Assembly: GCA_963842835.1 (NCBI GenBank)
Contig: CAWJIB010000009.1
Coordinates: 744,001 to 808,000 of the forward strand
Source of the DNA: Roseiarcus sp963842835
GTDB lineage: Bacteria; Pseudomonadota; Alphaproteobacteria; Rhizobiales; Beijerinckiaceae
DNA: 64,000 bases
Reading direction: 5' to 3'
Made by a program: the position numbers and the translations under genes. Position 1 is the stretch's first letter. Each line of letters begins with the position of its first letter. Positions 58,807 through 64,000 of the stretch are shown here, in pieces. The notes beneath the pieces are model-generated. The model was not told the origin of the DNA. It did no database searches and saw only the letters and a program-made list of their open reading frames with translations.

Positions 58807-59970
58807 ATGGACGCCACTTGCAATCCCGACATCGATTACCGGGCCTGCCTGGGGCCCAACCCCGACGAACCGATGCGTGGCGGCCTCAGCCGCCGCCAGC
58901 TGCTGAAGTTCTGCTCCGGCGTCGCCGCCACGATGGGGCTTTCGGCGGCCGCAGGCGTGCGCATGGCGGAGGCGGCGATCGCGCCGGCAAGGCCGCCGGT
59001 CATCTGGCTGCACGGCCAGGAATGCACGGGATGCACGGAGTCGCTGCTGCGGTCCTACCATCCGACCATCGAATCGATCCTCCTCGACGTCATCTCGCTC
59101 GATTATCACGACACGCTCTGCGTCGGCGCCGGAGAGCAGGCGCTGGCCTACAAGCACGCGATGATGGCGAAAAACAAAGGCAAGTACGTCCTGGTGACCG
59201 AGGGCGGGACGCCGATGAAGGACGGCGGGATCTACTGCAAAGTCGGCGGCAAGACCCAGGCGGAACTCGTGCGCGAGGCCGCCGAAGGGGCGGCCGCCGT
59301 CATCGCCATCGGCTCGTGCGCGTCCTGGGGCGGTATCCAATCGGCCGACCCGAACCCGACCGGCGCGGTCGGCACACACGAGGTCATTCCCGGCACGACG
59401 GTGGTCAACATTCCCGGCTGCCCGCCCAGCCCCTATAACTTTCTGTCGACCGTTCTCTATCTTCTGACGTTCGGTCGGCCGCCCGAACTCGATCAGCTGA
59501 ACCGGCCGAAATTCGCCTACGGGCGACTGATCCACGAGAATTGCGAGCGGCGGCCGCATTTCGACGCCGGGCGCTTCGCGCTCGAGTTCGGCGACGAAGG
59601 GCACCGTCAGGGCTTCTGCCTCTACAAGATCGGCTGCAAGGGTCCCGAGACCTACGCAAATTGCCCCTCGATCGGATTCGGCGACGTTGGGTTCGGCTCG
59701 TGGCCGGTGGGAACCGGGCATCCCTGCTTCGGCTGCACTGAGAAAGAGACGGGCTTCCGCAAGCCGCTGCATGCGCTGGCCACGGTCAAGACCCTGACGC
59801 CGCCGACCGCCTTTCCGCCGGTCGAGGCCGAGAAGGGCAAAGGCGTCAGCGCCGGCGCCGCGACGGTGGTCGGCGTGGTCGGCGGCCTCGTGGTGGGCGC
59901 CGGCGCGATGCTGCTCAAGCAGATGGACGACAAGCCGAGGGCGCCGGACGCACCGAACAAGGGGGCCTAG
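58807..59970 (+). CDS. hybO: [NiFe]-hydrogenase small subunit, HybO type
   Basis: This 387-residue electron-transfer subunit has a twin-arginine signal (L-S-R-R-Q-L-L-K-F) that exports the folded heterodimer. The proximal cluster ligands are in G-Q-E-C-T-G-C-T-E-S, then G-S-C-A-S-W-G-G and G-C-P-P-S-P. The medial and distal clusters use H-E-N-C, C-L-Y-K-I-G-C-K-G-P and G-H-P-C-F-G-C-T-E. The C-terminus has a membrane segment (G-V-V-G-G-L-V-V-G-A-G). The order small subunit, ferredoxin, membrane protein, large subunit, protease matches E. coli hybOABCD. Confidence 0.95.
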   Translation: MDATCNPDIDYRACLGPNPDEPMRGGLSRRQLLKFCSGVAATMGLSAAAGVRMAEAAIAPARPPVIWLHGQECTGCTESLLRSYHPTIESILLDVISLDYHDTLCVGAGEQALAYKHAMMAKNKGKYVLVTEGGTPMKDGGIYCKVGGKTQAELVREAAEGAAAVIAIGSCASWGGIQSADPNPTGAVGTHEVIPGTTVVNIPGCPPSPYNFLSTVLYLLTFGRPPELDQLNRPKFAYGRLIHENCERRPHFDAGRFALEFGDEGHRQGFCLYKIGCKGPETYANCPSIGFGDVGFGSWPVGTGHPCFGCTEKETGFRKPLHALATVKTLTPPTAFPPVEAEKGKGVSAGAATVVGVVGGLVVGAGAMLLKQMDDKPRAPDAPNKGA

Positions 59971-59972
59971 CC

Positions 59973-60983
59973 ATGAGCGAGGTCGACCGCAGGAATTTCC
60001 TGAGGGGCGCCGGCTTTGCCACCGCGGCGGCGACCGTGCCCACCGAGGCCACGGCCGCCATCGCACGGGCGCCGAAGCAGATGCCGCCCGAGGCGGTGGG
60101 GATGCTTTACGACTCGACGCTTTGCATCGGCTGCAAGGCGTGCATGTCGGCCTGCAAGGCCGCCAACAACATGCCGCCCGACATCCCGGAGGCTCTGCGC
60201 GGCTGGAATGAGAACACCTGGGATTCCCCGGAGGATCTATCCGGCCGCACGCTGAACGTCATCAAGGTCTACCGCAACGGCAATACCGAGAAGAAGGACC
60301 GCGAGATCGACGGTTTTGCCTTCGTCAAGCGGCATTGCCTGCATTGCGTCGACCCGTCGTGCGTTTCGGTCTGCCCGGTCGGCGCGATGCGGAAGGATCC
60401 GGTGACCGGCATCGTCACCCACAATGCGGACGCCTGCATCGGCTGTCGCTACTGCGTCTACAGCTGTCCGTTCGGGGTTCCGCAATTCGACTTCAACAAT
60501 CCCCTGGGAAAGATCGCAAAGTGCCAGTTCTGCAGCCACCTGCAGAAACAGGGCAAGATCCCCGCCTGCTGCGACGTCTGTCCGACCGGCGCGTCGCTGT
60601 TTGGCGCGGTCAAGGATCTCGAGCAGGAGATCGAGCGACGGACGAGCGCCGCTCCTGGCGCGGCGTATCAGTTCCCGCGCGGCAAGCTCGGTGAAAATCG
60701 TCCGCCCAATGCGGGGACGATTCCGTCCTACGTCAAGGGAGTCTACGGAGAACACGAGGCTGGCGGGACGCAGGTGCGTTACCTCGCCGGCGTGCCGTTC
60801 CCGAGACTCGGGCTGCCGACAGTCGGATCGCAATCGCCCGCTTCGATCGCTGAAGGCATGCAGCACACGATCTACTACTGGTTGGTCGCGCCGGTTGTCG
60901 CCTTCTTGGGGTTCGCCTTCCTTGCTCGTCGCAATATGGCGCAAACCCATGACGACGACGCGCCGAAGTCTCGAGGGGGTTGA
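59973..60983 (+). CDS. hybA: Hydrogenase-associated ferredoxin, HybA type
   Basis: The 336-residue periplasmic protein carries a twin-arginine signal (D-R-R-N-F-L-R-G-A-G) and four [4Fe-4S] sites: C-I-G-C-K-A-C, C-L-H-C-V-D-P-S-C, C-I-G-C-R-Y-C and C-Q-F-C with C-C-D-V-C-P. A C-terminal membrane helix (Y-Y-W-L-V-A-P-V-V-A-F-L-G-F) anchors it. It passes electrons between the small subunit and HybB. It starts three bases after hybO. Confidence 0.94.
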   Translation: MSEVDRRNFLRGAGFATAAATVPTEATAAIARAPKQMPPEAVGMLYDSTLCIGCKACMSACKAANNMPPDIPEALRGWNENTWDSPEDLSGRTLNVIKVYRNGNTEKKDREIDGFAFVKRHCLHCVDPSCVSVCPVGAMRKDPVTGIVTHNADACIGCRYCVYSCPFGVPQFDFNNPLGKIAKCQFCSHLQKQGKIPACCDVCPTGASLFGAVKDLEQEIERRTSAAPGAAYQFPRGKLGENRPPNAGTIPSYVKGVYGEHEAGGTQVRYLAGVPFPRLGLPTVGSQSPASIAEGMQHTIYYWLVAPVVAFLGFAFLARRNMAQTHDDDAPKSRGG

Positions 60984-60985
60984 CC

Positions 60986-62125
60986 GTGAGCACCGCCACG
61001 CCGCTGCGCAGAAGCCTCGTCACGCCGACCACGCTGGTGCTCGCCGCGCTCGTGGTCATCGGCTTTTTCTTCCTCCTGCAACGATTTCTCCACGGGCTCG
61101 GCGCCGTCGCCAACATCAACTCCGGTTATCCCTGGGGAATCTGGGTCGTCGTCGACGTCATCATCGGCACGGCGTTCGGCTGTGGCGGGTTCGCCATCGC
61201 GCTGCTGGTCTACATCTTCAATCGCGGCGAATACCATCCGTTGATGCGCCCGGCGCTGCTCAGCGGATTGTTCGGCTATACGCTTGGCGGCTTCGCCGTG
61301 ATCTTCGATCTCGGCCGATATTGGCAGGCCTACAATCTGCTGCTGCCGTGGTACGCGCAGCTGAACTCGGTGATGTACGAGGTCGCGCTTTGCGTGATGG
61401 CTTACGTAGTGGTGCTTTGGATCGAGTTTTCGCCGGCGTTCCTCGAACGCTGGGGCTGGGTTGGGGCCAAGCGCGGGCTTGATCGCTGGATGTTCGTCAT
61501 CGCCGCGCTCGGCGTCCTGCTGCCGACGATGCACCAGTCCTCGCTCGGATCGATGCTGCTGGTGATGGGATACAGACTCTCCCCGCTGTGGTTCACGATG
61601 TGGCTGCCGGCCCTGTTCGTGATCAGCGCGCTGGCCATGGGCTATGGCGTGGTGATGGTCGAGGCGACGGTCGTATCCAAGAGCTTCGCGCTGCCGTCCG
61701 AGCAGGCGCTGATCGCCAAGCTCTCGACGGTCGTCGGTTGGATCACCGTCGCTTGGCTCGTCCTGCGCTTTGGCGATCTGGCCGTCCGCGGCGCCTTGTC
61801 GCTGGCTTTCGTCGGCAGTGTCAGGGTCTTGATGTTCTGGATCGAGAACGCCTTGTTCCTCGCCGCCGCTCTGGCGTTCATCACTCCGGCCGGGCGGGCG
61901 AGCCAGCGGGCTTCGTTCCTCGGCGCCGTCGCGCTGCTCGCCGGCGGATCGCTCTATCGCCTCGACGCCTATCTGATCGGCTATCAGCCGATCAGCAATT
62001 GGTCCTACTTCCCCTCCGTGCCCGAGCTGATGGTGTCGATCGGCGTCGTTGCGCTCGAGATGCTTCTCTATCTCGTCTTCATCAAGACCTTGCCCGTGCT
62101 GCACGGCGGCGCCGCGCATCGCTAA
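60986..62125 (+). CDS. hybB: Hydrogenase membrane subunit, HybB type (NrfD family)
   Basis: The 379-residue protein has about ten membrane segments and belongs to the NrfD/PsrC quinone-interacting family. The first half contains N-I-N-S-G-Y-P-W-G-I-W and E-Y-H-P-L-M-R-P, and the second half M-H-Q-S-S-L-G-S, a segment in the quinone region of HybB-like proteins. It should pass electrons to the quinone pool. GTG 60986 has good spacing from GAGGGGG; TTG 60980 overlaps the hybA stop. Confidence 0.93.
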   Translation: MSTATPLRRSLVTPTTLVLAALVVIGFFFLLQRFLHGLGAVANINSGYPWGIWVVVDVIIGTAFGCGGFAIALLVYIFNRGEYHPLMRPALLSGLFGYTLGGFAVIFDLGRYWQAYNLLLPWYAQLNSVMYEVALCVMAYVVVLWIEFSPAFLERWGWVGAKRGLDRWMFVIAALGVLLPTMHQSSLGSMLLVMGYRLSPLWFTMWLPALFVISALAMGYGVVMVEATVVSKSFALPSEQALIAKLSTVVGWITVAWLVLRFGDLAVRGALSLAFVGSVRVLMFWIENALFLAAALAFITPAGRASQRASFLGAVALLAGGSLYRLDAYLIGYQPISNWSYFPSVPELMVSIGVVALEMLLYLVFIKTLPVLHGGAAHR

Positions 62126-62137
62126 AAGGAGGCTGCC

Positions 62138-63841
62138 TTGACCCGCATCACGATCGACCCCATCACCCGCATCGAAGGGCACCTGCGCATCGACTGCGAA
62201 GTCGACGGCGGCAAGGTGACCAAGGCATGGTCGTCGGGCCAGATGTGGCGGGGCATCGAGCTCATCCTTAAAGATCGCGACCCGCGGGACGCCTGGATCT
62301 TCACGCAACGGATCTGCGGCGTTTGCACGACGGTGCACGCGATCACCTCGGTGCGGGCGGTGGAGAACGCGCTGAATCTCGAGGTGCCGCTCAACGCCCA
62401 ATATATCCGCAACATGATCGTCGCGGCGCACGGCATACACGACCATATCGTGCATTTTTATCAGCTCGCCGCGCTCGATTGGGTCGACATCGTCTCGGCG
62501 CTCAAGGGCGATCCGGACGGCGCCGCCAAGCTCGGGGCGAGCCTATCCGACTATAAAGCCAACAGCGTTCCCAATATTCGATCGGTGCGCGACAAGCTGC
62601 AGACCTTCGTCGACAGCGGCAATCTCGGCGTGTTCGCCTCGGGCTACTGGGGCCACCCGGCGATGAAGCTGCCGCCGGACGTCAACCTGCTGGCGGCGAC
62701 GCACTATATCCAGGCGCTCGACGTGCAGCGCAGCGCCAACAAGATCGTCACCATCCTGGGTTCCAAGACGCCGCACATTCAGAACCTCGCAGTCGGCGGG
62801 GTGTCGAATGCAATCAATCCCAATAGCCAATCGACCCTGACGATCGAGCGGCTATACGCCATCAAGGCGCTGATCGACGAGCTCGGCGACTTCGTCCACA
62901 ACGCGATGATCAACGACGTCGCCGCGGTCGGCGCGCTCTATGCGGATTGGACAAAATACGGCGCCGGCGTCACCAATTATCTTTCGGTTCCCGATCTCCC
63001 GCTCGACACCAAAGGCACGCAATTTGAGCTTCCCGGCGGCTACATCCCGGGCGACCTCGCGAAGTTCCAGCCGATCACCAGCTATCAGGACGCCTTCTTC
63101 CGCGACGGCGTCAAGGAAGCGGTCAAGCACTCCTGGTACGAATACACCGGCGACGCCGCCGCGCTGCACCCCTACGTCGGTCAAACAAATCCGAAATACG
63201 ACGATTTCCACGACGACGGAAAGTATTCCTGGGTCAAGGCGCCGACCTTCCTCGACAAACGCGCGCAGGTCGGTCCGCTCGCCAACGTGCTGGGCATGTA
63301 TGCCGCCGGCCACGAGCCGACCAAGCGGCACCTGACCAAACTGGTCGATGTCGCCAGCAAGGTCGCCGGCTCGCAGATCCCGCTTGCCGCGCTGCACTCG
63401 ACGATCGGACGCATCGCCGCGCGCGCCGTGCGCTGCGCGGTTCTGCACGAGGCCCTGCAGAACCAGTGGCGGCTGCTGCTCGACAACATCGCCAAGGGGG
63501 ACGACCGCACCTTCAATCGGCCGGTGTTCCCCAAGGGCGAAATACGCGGCTTCGGCTATCACGAGGCGCCGCGCGGCGTGCTCTCTCACTGGGTCGTCAT
63601 CAAGGACGGAAAGATCGACAATTATCAGTGCGTCGTGCCGTCGACCTGGAACGCCGGCCCGCGCGACCAGAACGACGAGCCCGGCCCCTATGAGGCCTCG
63701 CTCATCGACACTCCGGTCGCCGACGCCAACCTGCCGCTCGAGGTGCTGCGCACCGTCCACTCGTTCGACCCGTGCCTCGCCTGCGCAGTCCACATGGTCG
63801 ACGCTGAGAAGCGGCCCATCGTCCAAGTCAAGGCGATGTGA
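62138..63841 (+). CDS. hybC: [NiFe]-hydrogenase large subunit, HybC type
   Basis: The 567-residue catalytic subunit has both nickel-ligand motifs, R-I-C-G-V-C-T-T-V-H-A near residue 60 and D-P-C-L-A-C-A-V-H at the C-terminus. A 15-residue tail (M-V-D-A-E-K-R-P-I-V) follows the last His and would be cut by the protease encoded next. The start T-R-I-T-I-D-P-I-T-R-I-E-G-H is typical. The start codon is TTG after AAAAGGAGG. The export signal is absent, so it travels with HybO. The sequence fits the group 1 uptake hydrogenases related to E. coli hydrogenase 2. Confidence 0.96.
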   Translation: MTRITIDPITRIEGHLRIDCEVDGGKVTKAWSSGQMWRGIELILKDRDPRDAWIFTQRICGVCTTVHAITSVRAVENALNLEVPLNAQYIRNMIVAAHGIHDHIVHFYQLAALDWVDIVSALKGDPDGAAKLGASLSDYKANSVPNIRSVRDKLQTFVDSGNLGVFASGYWGHPAMKLPPDVNLLAATHYIQALDVQRSANKIVTILGSKTPHIQNLAVGGVSNAINPNSQSTLTIERLYAIKALIDELGDFVHNAMINDVAAVGALYADWTKYGAGVTNYLSVPDLPLDTKGTQFELPGGYIPGDLAKFQPITSYQDAFFRDGVKEAVKHSWYEYTGDAAALHPYVGQTNPKYDDFHDDGKYSWVKAPTFLDKRAQVGPLANVLGMYAAGHEPTKRHLTKLVDVASKVAGSQIPLAALHSTIGRIAARAVRCAVLHEALQNQWRLLLDNIAKGDDRTFNRPVFPKGEIRGFGYHEAPRGVLSHWVVIKDGKIDNYQCVVPSTWNAGPRDQNDEPGPYEASLIDTPVADANLPLEVLRTVHSFDPCLACAVHMVDAEKRPIVQVKAM

Positions 63842-64000
63842 TGGACGGATCGATCGCGAGCATCCTCGTCCTCGGCCTTGGCAACATCCTCCTGTCGGAC
63901 GAGGGGGTCGGCGTACGGATCATCGAGGCGCTCGACGCGTCGCACGAGTTGCCGGACGAAGTCGAGGTGCTCGACGGCGGCACGTCGGGCATGGACCTGC
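63841..64000 (+). CDS. hybD: Hydrogenase maturation protease, HybD type, cut by the window end
   Basis: The visible 53 codons encode I-L-V-L-G-L-G-N-I-L-L-S-D-E-G-V-G-V and L-D-G-G-T-S-G-M-D, the HyaD/HybD protease start with a nickel-binding Glu in the S-D-E-G motif. It cuts the C-terminal tail of the large subunit after nickel insertion. Its ATG overlaps the hybC stop (TGATG). The rest lies beyond the window. Confidence 0.92.
   Translation, partial: MDGSIASILVLGLGNILLSDEGVGVRIIEALDASHELPDEVEVLDGGTSGMDL

Noticed and set aside
1..64000. CRISPR arrays, tRNA or rRNA genes
   Set aside because: No regularly spaced repeats, cloverleaf-like segments or rRNA signatures were recognised on reading the sequence; a dedicated search was not possible.

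Overview
The window is high-GC DNA with dense, often overlapping operons. It fits a Hyphomicrobiales alphaproteobacterium near the Beijerinckiaceae/Methylocystaceae, the group that holds methylotrophs and facultative hydrogen oxidisers. The support is indirect: a PQQ-dependent alcohol dehydrogenase with a full PQQ and metal-uptake locus, a DUF4167 remnant, a PqqD-PqqE fusion and a Hyb-type uptake hydrogenase. No rRNA, tRNA or CRISPR array was seen.

Layout. (1) 1-4814: a nitroreductase cut by the window edge, then a polar amino-acid-type ABC importer (binding protein, two permeases, ATPase) running into a RidA-family protein and a DUF1989 protein. This looks like uptake and catabolism of a nitrogen compound. 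(2) 5063-16462: a mixed stress or RNA-metabolism island. It holds a CheR-like methyltransferase, an unknown protein, RNA 3'-phosphate cyclase (RtcA), an archaeal-type S-adenosylmethionine synthetase, DNA polymerase IV, a cupin, an IS110 element, a Clp1-like polynucleotide kinase and a zinc alcohol dehydrogenase. It is littered with gene remnants (DUF4167, an IS1-like transposase, an adenylate cyclase). An FNR/FixK-like box overlaps a 16-bp palindrome near its left end. (3) 16863-28176: an acyl-CoA catabolic island with two acyl-CoA dehydrogenases, a family III CoA-transferase, two acyl-CoA ligases, an SCP2-type thiolase, two hotdog hydratases, an SDR and a crotonase, controlled by a TetR regulator with a visible operator. 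The substrate is not evident.

(4) 28456-46745: a periplasmic alcohol-oxidation supersystem. It has a PQQ alcohol dehydrogenase with an Asp at the +2 position seen in lanthanide enzymes, a dihaem cytochrome c, an ankyrin protein, a TonB-dependent receptor with its own TonB, a PQQ-associated binding protein and beta-propeller, a nitrate/sulfonate-type ABC importer, pqqB, pqqC, a pqqD-pqqE fusion, and a PQQ-associated ABC ATPase and permease. The precursor-peptide gene pqqA was found as a 25-codon ORF on the opposite strand. The set resembles the lanthanide utilisation and transport (lut) loci of methylotrophs.

(5) 47010-50294: O-acetylhomoserine sulfhydrylase (with a structured leader), an alpha/beta hydrolase and an Old Yellow Enzyme homologue. 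(6) 50506-52751: three consecutive genes (sugar-binding protein, YciI-like protein, hydroxyisobutyrate-type dehydrogenase), each broken by a frameshift. (7) 53422-57641: a DUF1810 protein, a two-subunit molybdenum hydroxylase (IorAB-like) and a membrane-anchored cytochrome c. (8) 57969-64000: a Crp/Fnr-type regulator followed by a hybOABCD-type [NiFe]-hydrogenase operon that runs off the end. Near-identical palindromes lie before the regulator and before hybO, which suggests one small regulon.
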